A stretch of DNA of 64,000 nt from the NCBI GenBank assembly GCA_037074765.1, contig JBAMDO010000176.1, forward strand, positions 1-64,000, in the 5' to 3' direction. Position 1 is the first letter of the stretch; the number at the start of each line of letters is the position of its first letter. The DNA is from Mansonella perstans. Taxonomy: Eukaryota > Nematoda > Chromadorea > Rhabditida > Onchocercidae. The notes below the pieces were generated by a model. It did no database searches. It had not been told where the DNA came from and saw only the letters and a program-made list of their open reading frames with translations. The translations under genes and the position numbers were made by a program. Shown in pieces: positions 1 through 12,827 of the stretch.

Positions 1-126
1 ATGCTGTTTTTACTAGTAAGCACCAATTATTGATATTATATACTACAAATGACATAAAACTAGCTCAGTCAAACAAAAAATTCCTGATAAAGATAAAAAA
101 CAAAATTGATAGTAATTGATAGTAAA
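1..126. repeat. Partial copy of an EB-module gene intron
   Basis: This stretch is almost identical to 20281-20402, which lies in an intron of the EB-module gene. At about base 126 it switches to the sequence seen at 7677 onward. This marks a junction of the segmental duplication, or possibly an assembly join. No coding potential is seen. Confidence 0.8.
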
Positions 127-1530
127 TTCAAAATTTTTTTGTGGGCATTATTTTCACTTGATAAGTACTTTCCCGGATTTGCTTGCTTTTCTGTTCATCA
201 CTGCAACAGTTAATGCGAACATCAACGTAAGTTATACTTATCGATAATGTTCCCAGCGACCTATTCTCTTTTATCCAACATATTCCATTACTAACAGCAT
301 TGATATGATCTTATCAGTATCAAGAGTTCTCATATCACACATTTTAGGTACGAGAAATGTGCGCGAAGTTGCTTGTACAAATACATTTTGATAGTTTAAT
401 TCTTCAGATATTATGTACATTATGGACATAATTATTCCATTTTCCAATTAAAAGAAAACAGTAATTCACAAAAGTCTTATTATTTTGAGGAATACCTTAA
501 AAAAATGAAAACAAAGCACAAGTGTGGAATGTCCATTAATAAGTACGAAAAAGGTGCATTCAAAATATAAATGTTTGGATTTGAAGTTTGAATTTGAATT
601 GGAATTTTGGATTTTATGAATCATAGCAATCAGGATTTTGAAAATGCTAGAAAAACGTAACATTTAATTTGATAAATAATATCATATATAATAATATCAA
701 AAGTAAGACTTTCTTCATAATTGTCTTGGCTCAATAGAAGTTGGGGCTCATTTGGATTTTCTGAAGATTAATGGAAACATTCACGGATGGAAGCGTTTTG
801 TCGGAAAGAAACACGTGCAATAGCGGACGCCATTCGTCCTATTGCATCGGCATTCTTGTCTGAAAGCTGATCAAATCATCGAAAAATTGTGCAAGACAAC
901 GATACATATGACAGAGATTTAATTATTTACATGAATATTTCAAGGAAAAGTAAAAATCGATTAAAAATTATTACTACGTAGAAATGGAATTGATTTTCTA
1001 TTCATTTTACACACATATCATTCATACCAAGGCTTTCCGGAAGAGCACTGGTTCGGATAATTGTCCGTTCGATTGTCTTCGCACTCGGCCCAGCAAAAAC
1101 CGTTACCTTATCCTGAAAGTTATTTGAAAAAGTGTCATGATGATTGGAAATTCTTTGGAATTTCATTACAAGATCAATCATCTTTATAATAGTTCGAAGT
1201 GATTACAATTTTTATTGTTAATTAACTTTGCTTCATTACCATTACTACCTGTCTAAATTAGCAATGCATAATTATTAACTTACGAACTGTCTTTTTTATG
1301 AATTGAATAGTAAGGGTAATTGAAAAAGTTTTTTCTTTTCAAATATCTCTATATTTCCTCTAAATTTTTATTCTTTGAAAGTCTTGGCTGTTTTTAGCTT
1401 TTTTTTCCGGAGAAGGAGAAGATGAAAAAAGCTAATAAGCTGAAACTAAGTAAAGGCAAACAGCTTTTTTCTTGACGTTAATAAGTTCAGACGCATAGGC
1501 TGGATCAGCTCTATCCCATTCCACAGTGTG
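127..1530. repeat. Duplicated block A, copy 1
   Basis: This block is nearly identical to 7680-9110 and, for its first 250 bases, to 16150-16400. It holds a conserved splice-donor-like GTAAGT at about 227, after a short open stretch. At about 1482-1530 it carries, on the minus strand, the end of the acidic exon seen in full at 9050-9170; here the exon is cut off at the block edge. No intact gene is visible. Confidence 0.8.
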
Positions 1531-2816
1531 ATAATGATATGCTGTTAGAATGAATCAGTTTATTGAAATTTTTCATAAACAGCGAATTTTCAAAATGTTT
1601 CAATTTTAGTCGTTTCAAATTGCCAATTGTGCATTCTTTGCTAGTTATACGTGCGACTTGTTATATCGTTTCGAAGAATTTTGTTCTATACAAGAAAAGA
1701 ATTTCACTAAAAAATTTAAACAGCTTCAGGAAGCCATCAGCATCTTTTATCACGTTGTCGTGCGACGTTTAAATGAGGTTTTATTCGCTTTGTTAAGTGC
1801 TTAATTCTGCAATTTATTTGTTTTTCAGTGACAATGACAGAAATATTATTAGTCTGATTCATTGATCACTTAGACCGAATCGTTTATCAAAACAAACAAA
1901 ACAAAATTTAGTTTATTTTCGATGTAAACAAAATACTCCAAATTCAATTTTAAATTTTAATCAGAAATTATTCATTTCCCTGTCATCAAATTAGTTATTT
2001 GATATCGCTTTTCTTTAAATTCTGTTGAAAATACATATATAATCGAAAATTAATTAAAATGCATCACCTAAAAATTTATTTTATATCAAGAAATCACTGC
2101 ATAGTCTAAGCATTTTGGTTATTTCATTAAAACAAAATACTAGAATGCCAGCAAAAACGCTTACTGTTTCTTCCAATTATTTGAAAAATTTTGCTTTTGG
2201 TTTTCTCTTATGAATATTAAAGCAAATTATTTAAAAAGCATATGAATAGGAAACTTTAATGCATTAATTTAGTGATTATATCTTATTGCAGTTTTTTTCT
2301 TTTGTGTAAAATTTTTATTAATTTGCAAGATTTAAAGGAAAAAAGAAAGCAAAAGAAACAGAAAACCAGAAAAATCGAATAAATGTTGAACAGCTGGTAA
2401 TAAATTTAAAATTTTTGTCAGCAAAGTTTTTTTGGAAATTATTCCGTAAGTGCTGTTGCTGCCTTCACTATTACTATTATAATTGTTATCATTATGATTT
2501 TCATTAATAACTTAATATAATCTTCCATTTTTATTCAGTTTACAAATCATCGGATGTTTTCATTTTCATTTTTCAAATTAAGATACAAATACAACATAAT
2601 AAAAGAACCAGAAAATTTTGAATCGCTCTCAAATTTGAATTTAGAACTTGAGGCTTATTTAAAAAATGCAGAAAAAAAGTTCAAAAATTCAACCATTTCA
2701 AAAAAAAACTTTCAAGCCATTGGAAAAGCAAACAAACTCAATTTCGCTAGGAATAAATTAAGAACCATTTTCGTTTTTTAAAATATTGAAATATCACCAT
2801 CAGCCTCATGGTTCAT
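1530..2816. other. Intergenic, AT-rich; duplicated from about 1880
   Basis: No supported gene is seen. Bases 1880-2060 are a diverged match to 10240-10400. From about 2025 the sequence matches 12010 onward and runs into the collagen-like gene. The 75-codon plus-strand open frame at 2554-2781 is present in both copies, but its inverted relative at 7500-7690 is broken, so it is not called. Confidence 0.6.
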
Positions 2817-3446
2817 TCAGATCCCCGGTGGTCCTGGCGGCCCCGGTGGTCCAGGTGGTCCCCGTGGTCCCGGTACTCCCTGTTGGTCAACCCCTCCTTC
2901 CATTACTCCCTGTATCATTCGTCCTGGCTCCCCCGGTAGTCCAGGTGGTCCAGGTGGTCCCGGTGGCCCCGGCGGTCCCGGTATTCCTGCTTCGACTGGT
3001 GCCTCCGGTAGTCCTGATGGTCCCGGTGGTCCAGGTAGCCCTGGTGGTCCAGGTGGCCCTGGTGGTCCCGGTAATCCTACTCCAGGCAGTAACCCCGGTT
3101 GTCCACGTAATCCTGGTGGTCCAGGTGGCCCCGGTGGCCCCGGTGGTCCCGGTAATCTTTGTCGTCCGGGTTGTCTAGCTGGTGTCCCTGGTGGTCCTGG
3201 CGGTCCCGGTGGTCCAGGTGGTCCCGGTAGTCCCGGTGCTCCTCGCCTGCGTCCTCCATCCGGTGCCGGCGATCCCTGTGGTCCATCTGGCCCCGGTGGT
3301 CCTTGCGGTCCAGGTGGTCCCGGTGGTCCCGGTTCTCCTGCTTGTTCGAGTGGTTCCGGCGGTCCTGGCGGTCTCGATGGTCTTAGCAGGATATCAAATG
3401 AAGTACAACAGATGACGACTGCAAGGTATATTGTCAGCTTCGCCAT
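2817..3446 (-). CDS. Short secreted collagen-like protein, copy 1
   Basis: One open frame of 209 residues. It starts with a short hydrophobic leader ([14 protein letters not shown]) that looks like a signal peptide and passes almost at once into Gly-X-Y repeats rich in Gly-Pro-Pro. About six triple-helical blocks are separated by short non-collagenous interruptions, such as GRMIQG and GRRRG. Known nematode cuticle collagens are usually near 300 residues, with an N-terminal cuticle-collagen domain, cysteine clusters and a furin-type site. None of these is visible here, so the family placement is open. Compared with the copy at 12828-13442, one base is missing near the 3' end: GGG-ATC-TGA here against GGG-ATG-CTG there. 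This gives a slightly earlier stop, with four residues lost. Secretion and an extracellular or sheath role are inferences. Confidence 0.7.
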   Translation of the reverse strand: MAKLTIYLAVVICCTSFDILLRPSRPPGPPEPLEQAGEPGPPGPPGPQGPPGPDGPQGSPAPDGGRRRGAPGLPGPPGPPGPPGPPGTPARQPGRQRLPGPPGPPGPPGPPGLRGQPGLLPGVGLPGPPGPPGPPGLPGPPGPSGLPEAPVEAGIPGPPGPPGPPGPPGLPGEPGRMIQGVMEGGVDQQGVPGPRGPPGPPGPPGPPGI

Positions 3447-6400
3447 ATTTCAAATCAATTACGTTGAAATCTGAGCTGTTGCCTTTACGATTCTGAAAAA
3501 AGGCAGATTTTACCAAAAACAAATGATTTTACTAAATTGCTGATCGGTCATAAGGAGCGGTTTTGACCGATTCAGATAGATTCTTGTATTTAATTAAGGA
3601 TAATAGCATTTATGAATGCATTCAACTTTATATCATTTCACAAAATTCTTCTTGGGTGGTAAAACCATTGGACTTTACTTTCGATCCTTTGCATAGAATC
3701 GCTTTAAAAGAAGTTTTCCCTTAGCTCTAAAAACATTTTTCATAAAAATTTAAGCATTGGTATTAATGCCGATTAACCATTAACCAAATTTATTTTGTTT
3801 TTAAAGCAAAATTTTATTGAAAAAAATGTATTACATAAAAGTAACTGTTTTTCTGTATGCTTACATTGAACTGACTGAAGTTAAATTCTTTTTTTGGTAT
3901 TGAAATTTCAGCGGCAACCAATTTATCGAGACGCTGCAATGACAAATTTTAAGTGAAAAAATACAGATTCGCCAAATAGAAAATGAATTTTTATCCGTAA
4001 ATCGGATTACATCGGAAAGCCGCTAAGATCATTGCTGATACTGATAAGTTATGAGCAGAGAAATAATGAGTTACTTTCTTTTATTTCACACTACATTTCC
4101 GCCTGGATTTTGACTTCTGAAATGAATAAGTTTGTGCCAATACGAAATCAGAAATAGGAGGAATATAGCATTCGAAGCCATAACCAACGAATCGAATTAT
4201 CGAATTACATTTTGAAATTTGAAATTAACTAATTTAGAGAAATAACCGTTTCAGTCAAAATGTGACACAAGCAATTCCGAAGGCAACGAACAAGGGATTG
4301 GCGGAACTATTAATGGTTTAAGAAATAAAAATTCTTGCTTTTATATTTCGACAATGAAACCAGTGAGCGAAGACTGGTTTGTGTTGTAAACGTTTTCGAA
4401 CAGTTTTTTTGTGTTCCTCACGTTTCTTAATCGGATGACAAAAAAATGAATTGATAAAGATTAGTACAAAAAATTGATGCAAAGGATGAATTATTCACTT
4501 ATTCTTAACAAATTGTCACAAATTCTCGGATCTCGTATCGAATGAATGACTTTTTTCCTTTAAATTTTAAACACTTTTCGAATTTTAATTTCCTTAAATT
4601 AATCATCATTTAGTTTTTTGTTTTTTTTAATGCAAATGAAATAAATGACCAGCGCCTCTAGAAGAAATTGAAGGAAGCTCTAACAAACTGCTTTTTTTTT
4701 ATTTTTTGCTAATGTCAAATAATCCTCGGAATTGCGCCTTATATGACAAAAATTTTTTCAGCGATAGTAGAAGGAAGTTTACATAAAGGAAATGGCTCTG
4801 GTTGGTACGTCAATGCTTCAATGTTTTAACGTTTCAATGCTTGTTTTTCTTCGTTATTTTTAATTTGAAGAATTGAATATTTTGAGTCACATAACTAATT
4901 AAAGTTTGACATATTACTTTTTAATTTAATAAAATCCTATTCACTATCCACTGATCTTTGTGAGAAAGAGGCAAGTGGCTTGTCACTTAATATTTGGGGT
5001 ACTTAATATATTAAATTAAATTTATATTAAAAATATATTTAAAAAAATTTCCAATTGGAAAAATTAACCAAAGGATTTTTTTTTTTGAAAACTTTTTTCG
5101 AAAACTCTAACTGCTTTCATTTATTGTTTGAACTTTTCGCTTATTATTATTAATTTTTGTAATTATTTATTACGATAAAATTTCATTGCAAGTTGCCTGT
5201 ATATTTTTACTACGAAACCAGCAACGAAGAACGTTTTACGCTGTGAAAATTTTCGCCCGTTTTTTGTTCTTATTCCTGTTTGTTCTCTGCATTTCCTCGT
5301 CGGATGACAGGAAAATGGATTAAAGTGGATAAGTATAAAAAACTGATACGAAAAATGAATTATTCACTTATTCTTAACAAACTGTCATAAATTCCCGGAT
5401 CTCGTTTCGAATGAATCATTTTCTTTCCTTCATTTGTTAAGTAGTAATTGTCAAACTTTCATTTTATTTGGTTAATTTAAATTATTAATTACTCCGAATA
5501 TTAAGTAACAGGTCTGTTATGAACACACAGAGAAAGAATTGCATGAAGCATGTTTGAACCATGATAAAAATAGATTGTCATCCTCACTAAATAACGACAG
5601 ATTTGTTAATCATTAAATTAATTTCAAATTACCTCAGTGTTAAACGACATTTTGCCGAAATAAATAATTGATAAAAAGTAATAATAAATGAAAATAATTT
5701 GCAATAATGTACATGTTGTGTGGAATTGTTTTCCTTTTCTATTTTTTTCTTTTTTCCTCCCAAATTCGTTCTGATAAGAAATTAAAATGTTTTTAAACTA
5801 ATTGCAAATAACAATGGAATAAGTAGTGATTACTTTTATTATATAAGATATCAAAGAACTTTCAGATAAATGAATAAACTTCATGTTGTAATGAAGTGGA
5901 AGGTTGACTTCTTTGCAGTAGTATAATTACCAGGTTAAGTTAATAATAGTGCCATAGAATTGCATGAAATGATAATATTCTTTCCAGAACACGCATATGA
6001 GCACATTTAAATTTGTTGATCACATCCAAAATCACTGTTCACTGAAACTTTGAATCTCTTAAAATTTGCAGTATCCTGAACACATGCAAAAGGAAAAAAA
6101 TTGAAATAGGAAGATATCATTTAATTGGTTTGAAATTAAATCAAGTTTAGCTTAGTAATTTATAAAAAAAATTTCTACAATGATTTCTTACTCATGTGCT
6201 TTTTAAATAATTTGCTTCAATATTTATTATCCTTTAAATTACTCAAATTACATTACTGAAGTTATTTAGAAATACATTAAGAAATTCAAATTATCCAAAA
6301 CTCAAATTACTTTAAATTTCAAATGGCTTAAAATTCAGATGCTCAAAAATTCTATTACTGAAACATTCAAACTTGAGTAATTCAAATTACTCAAAAATTA

Positions 6401-7375
6401 ACAAGTTATGCAAATTACTCAAATTGGAATTAGTCGAATTTTTTTCTTAATATTTTTGTTTCTTAATCTTTAACAGTTCCGCCAATCCTTTGTTCTTTGC
6501 TGAAGGAAATGCTTGAAGTTTGAGCGCTTACAAAAATTGCCCGAAGGTCTTCGAAATTGCTTGTGCCACGTTTTGACTGAAACACTTGTTAATAATTATC
6601 TCTAAACTGGTTAATTGCAAACTTCACAATGTAATTCGATTTATCGTTGGTTATAGCTTCGGATGCGATGTTCATCGAATTTTTGATTTCGTATTGGCAC
6701 ATACTTATTCATTTCAGAAGTCAAAATTCAGGCGGAAATGTAATGTGAAAGTAACTCATTATTTCTCTTCATAACTTATCAGTATCAGTAATGATCTTAG
6801 CGGCTTTCCGATGTAATTCGATTTACGAATAAAAATTCATTTTCTATTTGGCGAATCTGTATTTTTTCACTTAATATTTGTCATTGCAGTGTCTAGATAA
6901 GTTGGTGTCCGCTGAAATTTGAATACCAAAGAAAACAATTTAACTTCAGTCACTTCATTGTAAACATTCAGAAAATACTTTTATGTAATACATTGTTTTT
7001 CAGTAAAATATTGCTTTGAAAACAAAATAACTTTGGTCAATGGTTAATCGACATTAATAGCAATGCTTAAATTTTTATGAAAAATGCTTTTAGAGCTAAG
7101 GGAAAACTTCTTTTTTAAATGATTCTATGGAAAAGCGTTGCAAAAGATCGAAAGTAAGATCCGATGATTTTATCATCCCAGAAGAATTCTGTGAAATGAT
7201 ATAAAATTAAATTCATTCATAAATGCTATTATCCTAGTTAAATGCAAGGATCTATCTAAATAGGTCAAAATCGCTCTTGTGTGGCAGATTAGCAAATTAG
7301 CGAAATCGAAAAATCTGCTTTTTTCAAATTCGGAAAGGCATATCAGCATAGATTTCAATACAATTAATTTGAAAT
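3447..7375. repeat. Duplicated flank with large inverted repeat
   Basis: Bases 3447-5450 match 13443-15510 almost base for base. The left arm (about 2620-4330, including the collagen gene) recurs inverted at about 6480-7690, around a spacer of about 2.1 kb. Examples are the motif around 3908-3945 and its reverse complement at 6885-6925, and 3985-4050 against 6778-6845. Bases 4340-4610 and 5195-5450 are diverged direct repeats of each other. Bases 6240-6430 are a degenerate array of CTCAAATTA-like words. No gene is seen. Confidence 0.75.
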
Positions 7376-7507
7376 ATGGTGAAGTTGGCAATGTACCTTG
7401 CACTCGTCATCTGTTGCGCTCCAATCATGCTTCCAGGACCACCGAATGGATCACCGGGACCACCGGGAGTACCGGGGACCACAGGGTGTCATGAGGAGCC
7501 AGCATGA
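7376..7507 (+). pseudogene. Truncated collagen-like copy (inverted arm)
   Basis: A 43-residue frame starts MVKLAMYLALVICCAP, which closely parallels the leader of the collagen-like proteins at 2817-3446 and 12828-13442. It has a few Gly-X-Y triplets (LPGPP, SPGPPGVPG) and then a stop. It lies in the inverted repeat arm, so it points opposite to the full-length copy. Almost the whole triple-helical region is missing. It may be a remnant, or a very short secreted peptide; a remnant is more likely because the sister copy at 15830-15984 is frameshifted. Confidence 0.55.
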
Positions 7508-7679
7508 CATTGATAGATCATGATGAAAATGGTTTTTAATTTATTTCAGGCAAAAATTAATTTGTTTGCTTTTCCATTGATTGACAGTTTTTTTTTGAAA
7601 TAATTGGATTTGTGAACTTTCATTTTTCTGCATTTTTTAAATAAGACCTCAAACTCCAAATTCAAATTTGAGAGCGATT

Positions 7680-9110
7680 CAAAATTTTTTTGTGGGCATT
7701 ATTTTCACTTGATAAGTACTTTCCCGCGATTTGCCTACTTTTCTGTTCATCACTGCAACAGTTAATGCGAACATCAACGTAAGTTATACTTATCGATAAT
7801 GTTCCCAGCGACCTATTCTCTTTTATCCAACATATTCCATTACTAACAGCATTGATATGATCTTATCAGTGCCAAGAGTTCTCATATCACACATTTTAGG
7901 TACGAGAAATGTGCGCGAAGTTGCTTGTACAAATACATTTTGATAGTTTAATTCTCCAGATATTATGTAACATTATGGGACATAATTTATTCCATTTTCC
8001 AAATTAAAAGAAAACAGTAATTCACAAAAGTCTTATTTATTTTGAGGGAATACCTTAAAAAAATGAAAACAAAGCACCAAGTGTGGAATGTCCATTTAAT
8101 AAGTACGAAAAAGGTGCATTTCAAAAATATAAATGTTTGGATTTGAAGTTTGAATTTGAATTGGAATTTTGGATTTTATGAAATCATAGCAATCAGGATT
8201 TTGAAAATGCTAGAAGAAACGTAACATTTAATTTGATAAATAATATCATATATAATAATATCAAAAGTAAGACTTTCTTCATAATTGTCTTGGCTCAATA
8301 GAAGTTCGGGGCTCATTTGGATTTTCTTGAAGATTAATGGAAACATTCACGGATGGAAGCGTTTTGTCGGAAAGAAACACGTGCGCAATAGCGGACGCCA
8401 TTCGTCCTATTGCATCGGCATTCTTGTCTGAAAGCTGATCAAATCATCCAAAAATGGTGCAAGACAACGATACATATGACAGAGATTTAATTATTTACAT
8501 GAATATTTCAAAGGAAAGTAAAAATCGATTAAAAATTATTTACTACGTAGAAATGGAATTGATTTTCTATTCATTTTACACACATATCATTCATACCAAG
8601 GCTTTCCGGAAGAGCACTGGTTCGGATAATTGTCCGTTCGATTGTCTTCGCACTCGGCCCAGCAAAAACCGTTACCTTGTCCTGAAAGTCATTTGAAAAA
8701 GTGTCATGATGATTGGAAATTTAGCGGTAAATTCTTTGGAATTTCATTACAAGATCAATTATCTTTATAATAGTTCGAAGTGATTACCAATTTTTATTGT
8801 TAATTAACTTTGCTTCATTACCATTACTATCTGTCTAAATTAGCAGTGGATAATTATTAACTTACGAACTGTCTTTTTTTATGAATTGAATAATAAGATT
8901 AATTGAAAAAGTTTTTTCTTTTCAAATATCTTTATATTTCCTCCAAATTTTTATTCTTTGAAAGTCTTGGCTGTTTTTAGCTTTTTTTTCCGGAGAAGGA
9001 GAACATGAAAAAAGCTAATAAGCTGAAACTAAGTAAAGACAAACAGCTTTTTTCTTGACGTTAATAAGTTCAGACGCATAGGCTGGATCAGCTCTATCCC
9101 ATTCCACGTC
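7680..9110. repeat. Duplicated block A, copy 2
   Basis: This is a near-identical copy of 127-1530, with small indels spread along it. The first 250 bases also match 16150-16400. At the right edge it continues into intact minus-strand exon sequence that is cut in copy 1. No complete gene is seen in the block itself. Confidence 0.8.
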
Positions 9111-9435
9111 CGAACAGTGTGATAATGATTCGCCGAAGTCCGACTTTTCAGATTCTGAATCCTGGAAAGAGTGTGACAAAAGTAATGAAAGTATAGGTAA
9201 AACTGAAAAAAAAGAACGAGAAAATATGACAAGTGGAAAACCTATCAGATTTAGGTAACTTTCCGTGTGTCTTGACAAATTGGTATGTCATTTGAAGAAA
9301 AAAATTCGAGAATATAGAAGGGAAAAAGTAAAATTTAATCACCTTGGCTAAATTTTCAATTCCTTGCTTCTTTTCAGTTTCCTCTTTTTCTTTCTTCGAT
9401 TTTTCCTCTAAACTTTTCGTATCTGACGACGACAT
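9050..9435 (-). CDS. Small acidic/charged protein, partial exon set
   Basis: I do not recognise this gene. A clean first exon (9343-9435) starts with ATG and gives a 31-residue highly charged stretch (MSSSDTKSLEEKSKKEKEE...) ending at AAG|GTGATT. A possible second exon (9242-9270) reads THGKLPKSD. A third open stretch (about 9068-9169), after the acceptor TTTCCAG, reads DSESEKSDFGESLSH and then DVEWDRADPAYASELIN. Exon 1 joined directly to exon 3 keeps phase; including the middle exon shifts it, so it may be alternative or wrong. The last part is also present, truncated, at 1482-1530 in the other duplicate. The charged, serine-rich composition suggests a disordered protein. No function is proposed. 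Confidence 0.35.
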
Positions 9436-12400
9436 TTTGTCATAGATAGCAACTCGATTGATCAGCAAACAATCAAAAATTAGAGATGAAAGGGTAATTG
9501 TTAATGCGACCGTTTGCTATTTTAATACTAAAGTACATTAAAATTTTTTCATGTAAATATTTCTAATTTAACATATGTCATCAATTCTTTCATCGATTTA
9601 CGTATTTGCATATTTTAAATTCTTTGCAGTACCATTGCATTTCTTAATTCTCAACTGTACTCGTTTTGAAATTTTCATTTCTATTCCGAAATGTCATCTA
9701 TTTTAATTACAAAATCCGAAATAAATGTAGCGACACTTTCTTTTCTTTTTTTAAATATGCAATCATGATTTTACAAACTTTCTACTTTTCGATAAAGCTT
9801 TAAAGTTTTATTTCAGTTTGAAATTCAACTCTTTCCTGACCTTAATTATGCAGAGGACTTTTATGACATTCAGGTTGAAATCATACTAGTTAATTTGCAG
9901 TGTCAAGTGTCTGAGGTTATCAGCTGAGTTTTCCGCTATCGCTAAATTCTGCACGTTGCACAAAATATAAATTTATCGTTTAAAAAGTTTTGTTATTATT
10001 CGATTTATAATTTTTAGACATATTTTAACAAGCAAAGCCGAAATGATAATTTCTGCTTTCTCGAGCTTGCTGGTTCCTTGCTGGTAAAATTTTGAAGAGA
10101 AAGAAAAAAGCAAAATTTAAATGTTCTTTAACTGTTGCCTTGCTGCCATTGCTGTTTTTGATGTTTCTATTCGCAAAAAATGATATCGTTGGATACGTAT
10201 TGTTCATCAATGTAGAAAAAAACTGAAAACTTTTATTTATAAAATAAACAAAGCAAAAATTTTATTCGTCCTTGTAAACAAAATTTTTCAAATTCAGATT
10301 TAAATTCAATTTAATCAAAAATTATTTATTTCTCTGACATCAAATTAATTATTTGATGTCATTTCTTTAAATTTCTAATTATGAATATACATATGCTATT
10401 AAAAAATAATTAAAAAAGATATTTCATTTCAAGAAATCATAGCATGGGTAGTCAGTGATTCAGTGAAGATCAATAGTGCTCTACATTATATTATTAAAAT
10501 TTCTGTCAAAATAATCTTAATTGTTAATTAAAATTTCGTACTTGCTATAAAAACTAAAATTTTCATTTAGTAAACGAAAATTACACAATCAATTAGTGTT
10601 AATTAAGTAGGTCCTTTTTTTAAAAAAAAGTGTTTCAAAAAGAAAAAATTAATTAAAAAATTTTTAAAGTTTTATTTGTTTTAGTTCAAATATCTGAAAA
10701 AAGTGCCTTTAACAAAAATTTTGTTCAAAGCTTAGTTCAGTGCATTCGATTGCAAATTGACACAAAACCATGTATTTCGTCATTTCAATTAATAGGTACA
10801 GAAGAAAATGACAAAAATAATAGTAATAAAAGTTTCTGAGCACAGCAAAAATTTTTCGAGAAGAAACAGGCGAAAAGATTATAGTTGATTCGGATTACAC
10901 AACATTTGAAATAATTTGTAAACTTAAGTCTGTTAAATGAATTGCAGGAAATAACTATGTAATTATTTTAGTAGGAAATTACAGTTTCATCAAGAACGCT
11001 CAAATATAACTAATTAATTAGCTATGAGCAAGTTTTTAACTCATACTTAATAAAATTTGGAAGTTTTTATATTCAATGAAAAATCTTCAGATAAAATAGA
11101 CTCGTACTTTGCATATAACAATGAACTAGATAATGGTGTCGGTTATTTAGTGGGATGACAATGTATTTTTCTTACCTTTCATCATCATGTCTACAATAAT
11201 CCATATAGCCCCTATGTGTCCTTTGCAAATCTTCGTTAACTTTCCTTAGTGTTATTCATCATGCTTCATGTAATTCCTTCTTTGTGCACTCATAAACTTG
11301 CAATCTTTGTCCATCCACCGACTATTAAAAAATCCACGTCTAAATCTTTTGTTGTTATGCTTATCAGTGTTATTATAAAAGAGATGGCATCCTGCTCGGG
11401 GTACAGTTCCAATTCCAACGTGTCAGCAGTCAGATACTTCACCAGCTCTCATATCCGTCAGTTACTTCTCGATACATACAGTTGAATCTCGACGAGCCCT
11501 ACGCTTCACCACCTTTCACAAACCCCAAAGAATCCAACGGCTATCGGAGTAGACTTCATCCAACCAGTGACGTGTTAGAAATTTCAGTCTAATAAGAGTT
11601 GTTTTTAATTTTATCGACATTTAATTCTATGAAAAACGGCCCTATGTGCCGGATGAAAATTTCCGTACTGACCAATGTTACAATAATTCGATTCATGGAT
11701 GAATCAATTAAAATAAGTATGAAATTAGTAAATTTGGAAATTTGTCTTTAGCGATTTTTAAAATTGAATTAAATTATTCAAAGTCAAAAACAGAAAACGA
11801 AATGGAAAATATATAAGTTTTAGAAATTCTCTTGTCTTAAAATCCTATCGCTTAATTAGTTGATAACTAGTAATCCAGAGCAAACAAGATGTTCCATTCA
11901 CTATTTAATAAATTTTGATTATCTTCTACAAATGGAAATTAAAATTGTTTGTCAATATGCGAGTGAGCTTTATCATTGCATGTTTAAGAAATGTGTCATA
12001 ACATGTTAAATTTCTGTTGAAAATACATATATAATCGAAAATTAATTAAAATGCATCACCTAAAAATTTATTTTAAAGTATATTTTGTATCAAGAAATCA
12101 CTGCATAGTCTAAGCATTTTGTTATTTGATTAAAACAAAATACTAGAATGCCAGCAAATACGTTTACTTTCTTCCAATTATTTGAAAAATTTTGCTTTTG
12201 GTTTTCTCTTATGAATATTAAAGCAAATTATTTAAAAAGCATATGAATAGGAATTAACTGAAACTTTAATGCATTAATTTAGTGAATTATTTCTTTATCG
12301 CAGTTTTTTTCTTTTGTGTAAAATTTTTATTAATTTGCAAGATTTAAAGGAAAAAAGAAAGCAAAAGAAACAGAAAAATGGAATAAATGTTGAACAGCTG

Positions 12401-12827
12401 GTATTGGATTAATGTAACTGGCATTGAAATAAATTTAAAATTTTTGTCTGCAAAGTTTTTTTGGAAATTATTCCGTAAATTCTGTTGCTGTCTTCACTAT
12501 TACTATTATAATTGTTATCATTATGATTTTCATTAATAACTTAATATAGTCTTCCATTTTTATTCAAATCATCGGATGTTTTCATTTTCATTTTTCAAAT
12601 TAAGATACAAATACAACATAATAAAAGAACCAGAAAATTTTGAATCGCTCTCAAATTTGAATTTAGAACTTGAGGCTTATTTAAAAAATGCAGAAAAAAA
12701 GTTCAAAAATTCAGCCATTTCAAAAAAAAACTTTCAAGCCATTGGAAAAGCAAACAAACTCAGTTTCGCTAAGAATAAATTAAGAACCATTTTCATTTTT
12801 TAAAATATTGAAATATCACCATCAGCC
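9436..12827. other. Intergenic; diverged duplicate plus unique insert
   Basis: Bases 10240-10400 are a diverged match to 1880-2060. Bases 10400-12005 have no counterpart in the first unit and look like an insertion. From 12010 the sequence matches 2025 onward. I find no gene; the open frame at 11249-11485 has no start context, splice signals or recognisable content. Confidence 0.5.

Noticed and set aside
2554..2781. 75-codon plus-strand frame conserved at 12576-12803
   Set aside because: Conservation is explained by the recent duplication, and the inverted relative at 7500-7690 is broken.
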